Source: a virus
DNA: 20,837 nt
Strand: one strand, 5' to 3'
IMG/VR virus record: IMGVR_UViG_3300045135_000538
Coordinates: 1 to 20,837 of that record
Part shown: piece by piece, positions 13,040-20,654 of the stretch
Numbering within the stretch: position 1 is the stretch's first letter
Layout: the number at the start of each line of letters is the position of its first letter
Program-made: the position numbers and the translations under genes
Notes under the pieces: generated by a model
The model's database searches: none
The model's input: the letters and a program-made list of their open reading frames with translations, nothing else
What the model was told of the DNA's origin: nothing

Positions 13040-13214
13040 GAAAGAACACTCTGAGTTTCTTAACCTGATCAAAGCTAATGGTGTCCCTAAGAAATACAAG
13101 AAGTCTTTGATGGGTAACTACAAGCCTGAGACTGTAGTAAACATCATGGCTGATGTATTGTGTAGCTATCGTGATGCACAGATCAACAAGCTAAAGAAGA
13201 ACACACATGACTGA
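13029..13214 (+). CDS. Small lysine-rich hypothetical protein (61 residues)
   Basis: The product MLNKKEHSEFLNLIKANGVP onward is helical and basic ('KKYKKSLMGNYKPETVVNIM'). The ATG at 13029 is preferred, with GAAAGGA 9 bp upstream; in-frame GTGs lie at 13008 and 13023. It overlaps the oxygenase gene and the next microprotein. Function unknown. Confidence 0.5.
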   Translation: MLNKKEHSEFLNLIKANGVPKKYKKSLMGNYKPETVVNIMADVLCSYRDAQINKLKKNTHD

Positions 13215-13284
13215 TCTGATAGCACAAGCAATCGTCTACGCTACTTTAGCAGGCGGCATAGCAATCTTTGGAGCGTACAAGTAA
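13207..13284 (+). CDS. Single-helix membrane microprotein (25 residues)
   Basis: The product is MTDLIAQAIVYATLAGGIAI followed by FGAYK, essentially one membrane helix. It sits snugly between its neighbours: its ATG overlaps the preceding gene end, and its TAA forms TAATG with the next gene. The tight fit supports expression; the length alone would not. Confidence 0.4.
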   Translation: MTDLIAQAIVYATLAGGIAIFGAYK

Positions 13285-13517
13285 TGACATTAGCAGTGTG
13301 GCCTACAGCAACAGCAGTAGTGTATTTCTTAGGTATACTTATGCATTATCGTTTTAGTATGGCTTTGATCCGCACTGCAGTCCTGCTTAATAGAGATGAC
13401 GATGAGACTTACATAGTCAATACCTACAGGCTTATCCTTGTTAGCATGTGTTGGCCGCTTGTCATGTTAGCGTATCTTGCAACAGACTTACTTGGTGGGA
13501 GACATGAAGATGACTGA
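13284..13517 (+). CDS. Two-helix membrane protein (77 residues)
   Basis: Hydrophobic helices at about residues 5-30 and 48-68 are joined by a charged loop ('LLNRDDDETYIVN'); the tail is acidic ('GGRHEDD'). It starts at a TAATG junction with the preceding microprotein. The two-helix hairpin topology is shared by some holins and antiholins, but the location in the replication arm argues for an early membrane function instead. Confidence 0.6.
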   Translation: MTLAVWPTATAVVYFLGILMHYRFSMALIRTAVLLNRDDDETYIVNTYRLILVSMCWPLVMLAYLATDLLGGRHEDD

Positions 13518-13716
13518 CAGCCCGTTTGAAATAGTGGTGGACACAGTGACAGACCACGAGGATGGATCAGCAGGCATCACTGTCACTATGTCAGAACAAG
13601 CACAGGCTTCGGTGATTGAACTGGGCTTACAGTTTATCTTCACCTGTGCAGCAGCCAAGGCGGACATACAGGATGCACTTGAGTTGATACTGAAACAAGG
13701 AGGCGAGGATGAGTGA
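13504..13716 (+). CDS. Small acidic hypothetical protein (70 residues)
   Basis: The product MKMTDSPFEIVVDTVTDHED onward has a strand-rich first half, then a helix ('ASVIELGLQFIFTCAAAKAD') and an acidic end. The ATG at 13504 has GGTGGGAG upstream; the next Met (13510) is an alternative. It overlaps both neighbours. A pattern of the type 'MSEQAQASVIELGLQF..' occurs in small marine-phage proteins, with no known function. Confidence 0.5.
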   Translation: MKMTDSPFEIVVDTVTDHEDGSAGITVTMSEQAQASVIELGLQFIFTCAAAKADIQDALELILKQGGEDE

Positions 13717-14176
13717 CTATAACGACATCACGCTAGACATAGATGACGATGGTATCTGGCTTATAGACAATACAGATCAGGGCGATATGCAGATGGGTCA
13801 TGTGTCTTGGCGACAGGTAGCGATACACGTTCAGAAAGAACTGGCAGAACTGAAGGAAGACGACACAGATGCTCAGGTTATCCCCGCACTGAAGGAAGCA
13901 CAGGAGCGGACAAAGGGTATGCTGACTGAGGTTTTTGAGGATGACAAAGAAATGTCCAAGCACTTTGTTGAGATGGCAGACAAGATCAAGGAACTAGAGG
14001 CCAAGCTACAAGATCAAACACGCCTGATCGAACAGTTCTTTGCCCTGCTTGATATTAAAGAGCAAAAAGACGATGGGCGTTATTTCCACCCAAACATAAT
14101 CCGATCTTCTCGTGCATTAGATGCGGAAAAGTTGGAAGAAATCTTGGGTAAACTGAGAGGGTATATCAATGGCTAA
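13709..14176 (+). CDS. Acidic coiled-coil protein (155 residues)
   Basis: The N-terminal 40 residues are acidic and strand-like ('DITLDIDDDGIWLIDN'). Residues about 45-125 are a strongly helical coiled coil ('LKEAQERTKGMLTEVFEDDK', 'MADKIKELEAKLQDQTRLIE'). GGAGGCGAGG precedes the ATG at 13709. It overlaps both neighbours by 8 bp. A scaffold or DNA-mimic role could be imagined from the acidity, but I do not recognise a family. Confidence 0.55.
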   Translation: MSDYNDITLDIDDDGIWLIDNTDQGDMQMGHVSWRQVAIHVQKELAELKEDDTDAQVIPALKEAQERTKGMLTEVFEDDKEMSKHFVEMADKIKELEAKLQDQTRLIEQFFALLDIKEQKDDGRYFHPNIIRSSRALDAEKLEEILGKLRGYING

Positions 14177-14381
14177 CCATTGGCACTATCAATTGATGCG
14201 CCACATGACACCACAGGGTGAGACATACTACGCCGTGCATGAATACTATCCGCTAGATGATGGCCCTGCATGGACTGAAAATCCTGCTACTGTCGATGGT
14301 GAAAGTAAATCTGATATTATCTGGATGCTTAATACTATGTTAGAAGACATTGAGAAGCACGGAGTGAAAGACTATGAGTAG
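14169..14381 (+). CDS. Small conserved-looking phage protein (70 residues)
   Basis: The product MANHWHYQLMRHMTPQGETY onward has the blocks 'YAVHEYYPLDDGPAWTENPA' and 'DIIWMLNTMLEDIEKHGV', a pattern I recognise from small proteins next to nucleotide-metabolism genes of marine phages. Mostly strand-hairpin-helix. It overlaps the ThyX gene by 8 bp, so it may be linked to dTMP synthesis, but its function is not known. Confidence 0.6.
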   Translation: MANHWHYQLMRHMTPQGETYYAVHEYYPLDDGPAWTENPATVDGESKSDIIWMLNTMLEDIEKHGVKDYE

Positions 14382-15075
14382 TATTAGGACTACATTGATT
14401 GACTACATGGGCAGCGACTTGTCTGTAGTTAATGCAGCACGTGTTAGCTTCGGTAAAAAGCATGACACATTCCAAGACAAAGACAAGAAGCTTATCCAAT
14501 ACCTAGCTAAGCACAAGCACATGTCACCTTTTGGTCATGCCTTTGCTAGCTTCCATGTCAAAGCCCCTATCTTTGTAGCACGACAGCTAGTTAAGCATAA
14601 GTTTCTGCGGTGGAATGAGATCAGCAGACGCTATGTAGATGAAGAGCCTGAGTTCTATGTGCCGCAGGTATGGCGTGGGCGTAGTGCTGACAAGAAGCAA
14701 GGCAGTCAAGGCGAGGTTGATACAGCTATTGACCCTGACTACATCAACACCTTGTCTACACAGATATACAAGAACCTGTTGAAGCAAGAGGTAGCACCTG
14801 AGCAAGCACGTATGGTACTGCCACAGTCAACCATGACAGAGTGGTACTGGTCAGGTAGCCTTGATGCTTTCGCTGCGATGTGTGTCCTGAGATGCGCTTC
14901 TGATACACAGTATGAGACACGTGTTGTAGCTGACTACATCAACATGAAGATGCAAGACATCTTTCCTGTATCTTGGGCTGCACTCATGGGTGTTGCAAAT
15001 GTGCAACAGTTCTCTGAGTATGGCAACTATGGTGAGAACAATCCACCACTAGGAGATACCAGTGCTTACCAATGA
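14374..15075 (+). CDS. thyX: Flavin-dependent thymidylate synthase ThyX
   Basis: A 233-residue enzyme that methylates dUMP to dTMP using methylenetetrahydrofolate, FAD and NADPH, supplying thymidylate for phage replication. The signature is 'KHKFLRWNEISRRY' (residues 74-87), corresponding to the ThyX motif RHRx7S...RY but with lysine in place of both arginines. 'HMSPFGHAFASFHVKAPIFV' precedes it, and 'ARMVLPQSTMTEWYWSGSLD' plus 'RCASDTQYETR' follow, all typical of the active-site and substrate regions. Length matches the family. It is coupled to the upstream small gene (8 bp overlap), so it is made with the replication proteins. Confidence 0.95.
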   Translation: MSSIRTTLIDYMGSDLSVVNAARVSFGKKHDTFQDKDKKLIQYLAKHKHMSPFGHAFASFHVKAPIFVARQLVKHKFLRWNEISRRYVDEEPEFYVPQVWRGRSADKKQGSQGEVDTAIDPDYINTLSTQIYKNLLKQEVAPEQARMVLPQSTMTEWYWSGSLDAFAAMCVLRCASDTQYETRVVADYINMKMQDIFPVSWAALMGVANVQQFSEYGNYGENNPPLGDTSAYQ

Positions 15076-15172
15076 GGATATTGCTTTAATAGCAGGTGCT
15101 GTAGTTTGTACTCCTCTCATTGCTATAGGGGTCTGGCTGTGGTATAGTGAAATAAAGGAGTGGTTTAAGTAA
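15062..15172 (+). CDS. GTG-start single-helix membrane microprotein (36 residues)
   Basis: A GTG at 15062 follows AGGAG with a 6-bp spacer. The product has an N-terminal 'LTNEDIAL' then a hydrophobic helix ('IAGAVVCTPLIAIGVWLWY') and a charged tail ('SEIKEWFK'). Its TAA forms TAATG with the next gene. It overlaps the end of ThyX by 14 bp. The ribosome site and packing support it. Confidence 0.5.
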   Translation: MLTNEDIALIAGAVVCTPLIAIGVWLWYSEIKEWFK

Positions 15173-15408
15173 TGTTTACGGTTGAAGAAGTATACGATGC
15201 ATCTGTTGTTACAACGATGGACGAGTCAGACAAGTTCGAGGATGTAGAAGTTACCTTCGATCAAGACGGTGTAGTGTGGATTCGACAGTATTGTGAAGAG
15301 CTTAAGAATCATCAGCTTATTTACATGTCTTATCAACAACTGCTAGACATCATATGTTCAATGCAACGGCCTGAAGGAATGTATTACTTAGAAAGGCAAA
15401 GACCATGA
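15172..15408 (+). CDS. Small acidic hypothetical protein (78 residues)
   Basis: The product MFTVEEVYDASVVTTMDESD onward, with 'VEVTFDQDGVVWIRQYCEEL' and a helical C-terminal half. Translation starts at a TAATG junction with a strong AAAGGAG site upstream. Alpha/beta in appearance; no family recognised. Confidence 0.55.
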   Translation: MFTVEEVYDASVVTTMDESDKFEDVEVTFDQDGVVWIRQYCEELKNHQLIYMSYQQLLDIICSMQRPEGMYYLERQRP

Positions 15409-15584
15409 GTATGTGTGGTGAGATAGAAAATACAAAAAACCAAATACAGCGCTTGCAACGTGATCTGTGTGACCCTACAGTTAACTACGAGGAAAGACAG
15501 AAGCTTATATTCAGGTTGGCTGTAGAGAAAGACCGACTAGAACAGCTTGAGAGAGCGAGGCTGAGAGGATACAAAGATGTTTAA
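15405..15584 (+). CDS. Small charged helical protein (59 residues)
   Basis: The product MSMCGEIENTKNQIQRLQRD onward is a predicted antiparallel helical hairpin with heptads ('RQKLIFRLAVEKDRLEQLER'). Its ATG overlaps the preceding stop and its end overlaps the next gene by 8 bp. Likely a coiled-coil adaptor; function unknown. Confidence 0.5.
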   Translation: MSMCGEIENTKNQIQRLQRDLCDPTVNYEERQKLIFRLAVEKDRLEQLERARLRGYKDV

Positions 15585-16440
15585 CTTGTTTAAGTCCAAG
15601 AAGAAGAAAGGTATGTACGAGGATATCAACACAGTGCATTACTCTGTGGATCTTCTTAAGACAGACTATAAGTTTAACCTTTCTACAGAAGACTACTTCA
15701 AGCTATGGATTGACTACCCTGCAACAAAGTCTTGTTCTTGGATTAAAGACATGCCTTTGAATGTTAACTCAATGAATAAAAACTTTGAGGCAGAGAAAGA
15801 TCCAAACCTAGCAAAGCTTGAAGCAGATTACGTAGACTATTGTGTGGCTAATAATATACCACCCGATACAGACACACGTAGCCGTAGCTACTTTTCTACA
15901 GCTAAAATGTGTCCTGCTATTACAGACTTACTGTCTCATAGCTTTGTTGTAAAAGCCCCCGTGGATATCCATGTGTCAGTAGCACAGCATGGAAAGAACA
16001 TGGAGCATTTGCTACATCATGTTTTTGTTGATGTGAACTTTTCTCAGACAAGACCTCACGGGAAGATTCAATACACCTGTAAAGACAGCCCTATGTTTAA
16101 GGACATGGTAAACTTTAAGATTGAAACAGGCATCATCCTTCATGCACACAAGGATGTAATGATTACTTTTATGCAGCCTGTTTACCACAATCACCCTGTA
16201 CCTTGGCAGGTTATACCCGGTGTATTTACAAATCCTTTGAATGGCTATGCAAGTGTTATCATTAATACGTTTGTGCCTAATAACTCAAAGGACTTCATTA
16301 TCAAGAAGGGTACTGCTCTTTTCTATGGGACTTTCAGTAGAAAAGTACGACTCGTACCAACAGACGAACCCAATAATAAACTTATCAAGACAACCCTAAA
16401 TAAACCTTCTGTATCTACACGACACGAGATCGGTAAGTAG
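15577..16440 (+). CDS. Unknown beta-rich protein (287 residues)
   Basis: The product begins with a basic patch (MFNLFKSKKKKG). The body is strand-rich, with blocks 'YPATKSCSWIKDMPLNVNSM', 'STAKMCPAITDLLSHSFVVK', 'FMQPVYHNHPVPWQVIPGVF' and 'IIKKGTALFYGTF'. The proline/histidine-rich 'HNHPVPW..IPG' and the 'KKGTAL' strand resemble a DUF6065-like or cupin-like barrel I have seen in phage genomes, but I cannot confirm a metal site. An AGAGAG..AGGA ribosome site precedes it. It lies directly before the helicase. Confidence 0.55.
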   Translation: MFNLFKSKKKKGMYEDINTVHYSVDLLKTDYKFNLSTEDYFKLWIDYPATKSCSWIKDMPLNVNSMNKNFEAEKDPNLAKLEADYVDYCVANNIPPDTDTRSRSYFSTAKMCPAITDLLSHSFVVKAPVDIHVSVAQHGKNMEHLLHHVFVDVNFSQTRPHGKIQYTCKDSPMFKDMVNFKIETGIILHAHKDVMITFMQPVYHNHPVPWQVIPGVFTNPLNGYASVIINTFVPNNSKDFIIKKGTALFYGTFSRKVRLVPTDEPNNKLIKTTLNKPSVSTRHEIGK

Positions 16441-16464
16441 GGTTATCTAAAGAGGAGACACACG

Positions 16465-17691
16465 ATGATGGAACTAGCATTACTTCGTAGCCTTATGAAT
16501 AAGGAGTTCTACGAAGATCACAAGGGTATTCGTTGCCCTGATAAGATATTCACTAAAGACTTACGTAAGATCAAGCAGACACTTGAGTACGCTATGGATA
16601 CGTATGACCGTACGCTTACACCTGCTGAGCTTGAGGCGTTGTTCTTTGCTAACAACAACAGCATGACCACAGCTAACAAGCAGGTCTACCAAGATATGTT
16701 CCGTAAGATTGCACGGGAAGAGCCGCTATCAAAAGACATTGCAGAAGATGTATTGTCTAAGTTGTTTCAACAGGTAGTCGGTGAAGAGATTGCTAATCTT
16801 GGCTTCAACTATGTGAACGGCACAGAAGCTACGCTTGAGCCACTACGCAAACTGTTGCGTGACTACCAAGACGACTTCATGCCTAACCTCAAGGTTGACT
16901 GGGAAGACATCAGCATTGATACACTACTCAAGGCTAACGATATTCAATCGCAGTGGAAGTGGAACATCCCTTCGCTGGGACGTTGGATTGAAGGCATCTC
17001 AGGTGGACATCTAGTTATCGTAGGCGCACGTCCTAACACAGGTAAGACTAGCTTCCATGCATCCACACTGGCAGGGCCTGATGGCTTTGCACGGCAGGGC
17101 GCTAAGTGTATGATCCTGTGTAATGAGGAAGCCTATGAGCGTGTAGGCGCACGTTACTTGAGCGCCGCTACAAGCATGTCTATGGATGAAGTCAAGGGTA
17201 ACATGGCTCTTGCATCGTCACGCTATAGTGAGGTGAAGGATAATATCTTTATCAAGGATAGCACAGGCAAGGACATGGCATGGGTTGAGGCTATCGTGAA
17301 AGCATATGAGCCTGACATCGTAGTGCTTGACATGGGTGACAAGTTTGCAGCTAAGACTAGCGACAAGTCTGATGTGTATCTTAAGGATGCAGCTATCCAT
17401 GCACGTAACATTGCTAAGCAATACAAGTGTGCAATCATCTGGATGTCGCAGTTATCTGCTGTAGCTGAAGGACTTGTGCGTGTTGACCAGTCAATGCTTG
17501 AAGGCAGTAAGACAGGCAAGGCTGCTGAGGCTGACCTCATGATCCTGATCTCGAAGAACCGTGTAGTAGAGGGACAGGAAGAGGAAGACACACAAAGACA
17601 CTTGAACATTGCGAAGAATAAGCTTAAGGGTGGATGGCATGGAGTTGTGCATTGCGAACTAGATGGTGATCGCAGTCAGTATGTATCGTGA
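16465..17691 (+). CDS. Replicative DNA helicase (DnaB/RecA-like fold)
   Basis: A 408-residue hexameric-type helicase expected to unwind DNA at the fork with the separate primase at 11592. The N-terminal ~150 residues are helical (likely primase-binding or oligomer domain). The RecA-like core has Walker A 'GARPNTGKTS' (Lys194), Walker B 'DIVVLDMGDK' (Asp289), then 'AIIWMSQLS' (sensor glutamine) and 'EGSKTGKAAEADLMILISKN', all as in DnaB/phage helicases. AGAGGAGACAC lies before the ATG. It is followed after 9 bp by the DNA polymerase gene, a typical replication module. Confidence 0.9.
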   Translation: MMELALLRSLMNKEFYEDHKGIRCPDKIFTKDLRKIKQTLEYAMDTYDRTLTPAELEALFFANNNSMTTANKQVYQDMFRKIAREEPLSKDIAEDVLSKLFQQVVGEEIANLGFNYVNGTEATLEPLRKLLRDYQDDFMPNLKVDWEDISIDTLLKANDIQSQWKWNIPSLGRWIEGISGGHLVIVGARPNTGKTSFHASTLAGPDGFARQGAKCMILCNEEAYERVGARYLSAATSMSMDEVKGNMALASSRYSEVKDNIFIKDSTGKDMAWVEAIVKAYEPDIVVLDMGDKFAAKTSDKSDVYLKDAAIHARNIAKQYKCAIIWMSQLSAVAEGLVRVDQSMLEGSKTGKAAEADLMILISKNRVVEGQEEEDTQRHLNIAKNKLKGGWHGVVHCELDGDRSQYVS

Positions 17692-17700
17692 GGAGAGGCT

Positions 17701-19749
17701 ATGAGGTTAGTACTTGATGTAGAAAACACTGTCACCAAGCGAGGTGGCAAGATGCATCTAGACCCCTATGAGCCGGGCAATGTGCTTGTGCAAGTAGGCA
17801 CACAGAATGCTGACAATCCTGACGAGACACACATCTTCACGCTTGACCACAAGGAACAACAAGATCGTTCTGGCATCCAAGGCAGGAAGCTTCAGGTTAT
17901 CTTGGACAACACAACGCTACTCATTGGTCACAACCTACAGCACGACTTGATGTGGCTGTGGGAGTGTGGCTTCAAGTACGATGGTGATGTGTATGATACC
18001 ATGCTAGCAGAGTACTTGCTGCTACGTGGACAGAAGGAACCGCTTAGCCTTGATGCATGTGCTGAGCGCCGTAGCTTGGAGTTTCAGAAAGATGATACAC
18101 TCAAGAAGTATTTCAAGGAAGGGTTCAACACTAACGAGATTCCTCTACAGGAGCTTAGCTTTTATCTTAGGCGTGATCTCGACACTACTCGTGAGTTGTA
18201 CCACGCCATTGAATCTGACTATGCCAACCCTGAATCTGCCTCACTCCACGCAGTCAGAGGAGTTACCTTCAACACCTGCAAGACGCTTACCCGTATGTAC
18301 ATGCGAGGAGTCGCCGTGGATAAGTCAGCCCTAGAGGCTGTGCGTGTAGAGTTCGAGACAGAACGTGCAGCTATATTAGATCGGTTAAGCAAGAAGACAC
18401 GAGACTTGATGGGTGCTACGCCTATCAATCTCAATTCACCAGAACAAGTATCGCAGGTAGTGTTCTCTCGTAAGGTAAACAACAAGGCTGAGTGGGCTAA
18501 GCTGTTTGACTTCGTGTCTACTGATGCAGAGTTCAAGGATGCTATCAATGCTAACAGCACCGTGATCAAGAAGACACGTGCGTCTACCTGCCTAGACTGT
18601 AATGGCGAGGGCAAGGTATACAAGCTTAAGAAGGATGGAACACGATATGCTAGACCCAATAAATGTACTGTTTGCGATTCTCGTGGTTATCTTCTGGTAG
18701 ACACTAACGAGGTAGCAGGCTTGAAGTTTACTGCGCCAAGCAAGAAGTGGGTAAGTGCCAATGGTTTTAGCACAGGTAAAGATAATCTTGATCTACTTAT
18801 GGCGACTGCTAAGACAAAAGGCATGGACGATGCTGTTGATTTTCTTAGTGATCTCAAGCGCCTCTCTGCTATTAGCAGTTATCTTAGCAGCTTTGTTGAT
18901 GGAATATCTACCTATACCAAGCCATCTGGAAAACTACACGTTTCCCTCACCCAACATATTACCGCTACAGGAAGATTTTCTGGGCGCAATCCCAACATGC
19001 AGAACATGCCTAGAGGTGGAACCTTTCCAGTAAAGCGTGTGTTTGTATCACGTTGGCAGGGTGGCAAGATCATGGAAGCTGACTTTGCACAGCTAGAGTT
19101 CCGCACTGCTGCATTTCTTGCGCAGGACAAGGTAGCTATGGAAGAGATTGCTACAGGGTTTGACGTGCATAGCTATACCGCACAGGTTATCACAGATGCA
19201 GGACAGAAGACATCACGACAGGAAGCTAAGGCACATACCTTCGCACCCCTGTTCGGTGCTACAGGCTACGGCAGGAGTAAGGCTGAGGCTGCATACTATG
19301 AACACTTCACAGAGAAATACAAAGGCATTGCTGCATGGCACAAGAAGCTAGCTAGTGAGGCTATGCGTTTCCTGAAGATCACTAACGTGTCAGGCAGACA
19401 GTATGCTTTCCCTGATGTAACACGTAGGGCAAACGGTAGCGTGACACACTTCACGATGATCAAGAACTATCCTGTGCAGGGCTTTGCTACAGGTGACGTT
19501 GTGCCTGTTGTGTTGATTGAGATGGAGAAAAACCTGCAGGGTATGCAGTCCTGTATCGTGAATACTGTGCATGATAGTATGGTGATTGACGTACACCCTA
19601 ACGAAACACAACAAGTTATCAAGCTTGTAGAGGAGATGAATAATGGCTTGAACAAACTGGTAGAAAAGTATTATGGTGTAACCATGAACGTGCCTCTACT
19701 TTTAGAGGCCAAGCTAGGCGAGAATTGGCTTGACACAGTAGACGTTTAA
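17701..19749 (+). CDS. polA: Family A DNA polymerase with DnaJ-type zinc finger
   Basis: A 682-residue replicative polymerase. The 3'-5' exonuclease has Asp6/Glu8 (LDVEN), Asp82 (GHNLQHDL) and Tyr155/Asp159 (YLRRDLDTT). The polymerase domain has motif A (Asp461, EADFAQLEFR), motif B (Arg506, Lys510, Phe514) and motif C (His624-Asp625, VHDS). Between them, residues 297-329 hold two CxxC knuckles (CLDCNGEG and CTVCDSRG) like the DnaJ central zinc-finger repeat, not present in T7 or E. coli Pol I; HMO-2011-type phages are known for this insert. The position equivalent to E. coli Phe762 is Phe514, usually linked to fast, lytic-type polymerases. It follows the helicase by 9 bp; GAGGAGAGG is its ribosome site. 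Confidence 0.97.
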   Translation: MRLVLDVENTVTKRGGKMHLDPYEPGNVLVQVGTQNADNPDETHIFTLDHKEQQDRSGIQGRKLQVILDNTTLLIGHNLQHDLMWLWECGFKYDGDVYDTMLAEYLLLRGQKEPLSLDACAERRSLEFQKDDTLKKYFKEGFNTNEIPLQELSFYLRRDLDTTRELYHAIESDYANPESASLHAVRGVTFNTCKTLTRMYMRGVAVDKSALEAVRVEFETERAAILDRLSKKTRDLMGATPINLNSPEQVSQVVFSRKVNNKAEWAKLFDFVSTDAEFKDAINANSTVIKKTRASTCLDCNGEGKVYKLKKDGTRYARPNKCTVCDSRGYLLVDTNEVAGLKFTAPSKKWVSANGFSTGKDNLDLLMATAKTKGMDDAVDFLSDLKRLSAISSYLSSFVDGISTYTKPSGKLHVSLTQHITATGRFSGRNPNMQNMPRGGTFPVKRVFVSRWQGGKIMEADFAQLEFRTAAFLAQDKVAMEEIATGFDVHSYTAQVITDAGQKTSRQEAKAHTFAPLFGATGYGRSKAEAAYYEHFTEKYKGIAAWHKKLASEAMRFLKITNVSGRQYAFPDVTRRANGSVTHFTMIKNYPVQGFATGDVVPVVLIEMEKNLQGMQSCIVNTVHDSMVIDVHPNETQQVIKLVEEMNNGLNKLVEKYYGVTMNVPLLLEAKLGENWLDTVDV

Positions 19750-19787
19750 TGGTATAACTATTACTCTTTGACTCGAAAGGAAAACAT

Positions 19788-20654
19788 ATGAGTAATGAAC
19801 TAGCAACCCTTACGAATGATGGCCAGTCTATGCTTGAAGCTATGGGCATGGCTAACCTGACAGGCGGTAGCGGAAGTACATTTGTTCCCCGCATTAGCCT
19901 ACTGCAGGATGCCATCATGGGTACGATGGATGTTGGCGGCAAGATCGTCAAGACTGAGGTTGTACCTGCAGGTGCATTCCGTATCAATGCTGATAAAGAC
20001 ACGACTATCTATGCAGAGGAAATCTCTATCCGTATCTTTACTGTCCGTCAGCAACTGACACGCTACGATGTCGATACTAACAAGACATACAAGACTGTAC
20101 AAGCAACTGACCTGAAGGGTGAACTGAAGGACGAGCTTGGTGGGTTTAACTTAGGTAAGCCCGGCGGTTACGTAGCTGACTACAACAGCCTAACAGACAA
20201 GCAGAAAGCAGTACGCACAGCTAAGATTTACTATGGCGTTGCAGTAATCAAGAATGCTTTAAACGAGAACGGAGAGCCTGTAGCAGGGTACGAAGAGCCT
20301 ATGCCTTTTGTGATGGACGTGACTAGCTCCTTCTCTCGCCGTGCTTTGGATGAAGGCTTGAAGGCTGTACTTCGTAAGAACGTTCTGCCTATTAACTTTG
20401 TATTCAACTTGGCTCACGCATCTACTGCTAACAAAGCAGGCAAGAAGATCATGCACGTCAAAGTGCTAGGCGGTGATCAAGTAGAACCTGATGCACGTGA
20501 CAACGATACGTTCCAGATGTTCTTGGATCGCATTGAGGGGGTCAACAAGTATGTATTGTCTAAGTGGGATGAAGCTAACAGCAATGATCCGCAGATGGAT
20601 GCAGACGAGATCGACATGGTACATGAGTTTGTCAACGTAGAAGAGGCAGACTAA
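19788..20654 (+). CDS. Probable ssDNA-binding-type replication protein
   Basis: A 288-residue protein. An acidic C-terminus ('MDADEIDMVHEFVNVEEAD') follows a strand-rich body ('AFRINADKDTTIYAEEISIR', 'AVRTAKIYYGVAVIKNAL', 'HVKVLGG'). That combination and the place just after the polymerase and before a probable nuclease fit phage single-stranded-DNA-binding proteins, whose acidic tails contact partner enzymes. The primary sequence is not a clear OB-fold match, so the role is an inference from layout and tail. The 38-bp gap after the polymerase holds AAAGGAAAAC as the ribosome site. Confidence 0.5.
   Translation: MSNELATLTNDGQSMLEAMGMANLTGGSGSTFVPRISLLQDAIMGTMDVGGKIVKTEVVPAGAFRINADKDTTIYAEEISIRIFTVRQQLTRYDVDTNKTYKTVQATDLKGELKDELGGFNLGKPGGYVADYNSLTDKQKAVRTAKIYYGVAVIKNALNENGEPVAGYEEPMPFVMDVTSSFSRRALDEGLKAVLRKNVLPINFVFNLAHASTANKAGKKIMHVKVLGGDQVEPDARDNDTFQMFLDRIEGVNKYVLSKWDEANSNDPQMDADEIDMVHEFVNVEEAD

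Noticed and set aside
17223-17609. Antisense frame opposite the helicase
   Set aside because: It overlaps Walker B and other conserved helicase residues and shows no independent coding support.
18219-18659. Long open frame antisense to the DNA polymerase gene
   Set aside because: It lies wholly opposite a certain gene with conserved motifs and has no ribosome site or recognisable protein features.
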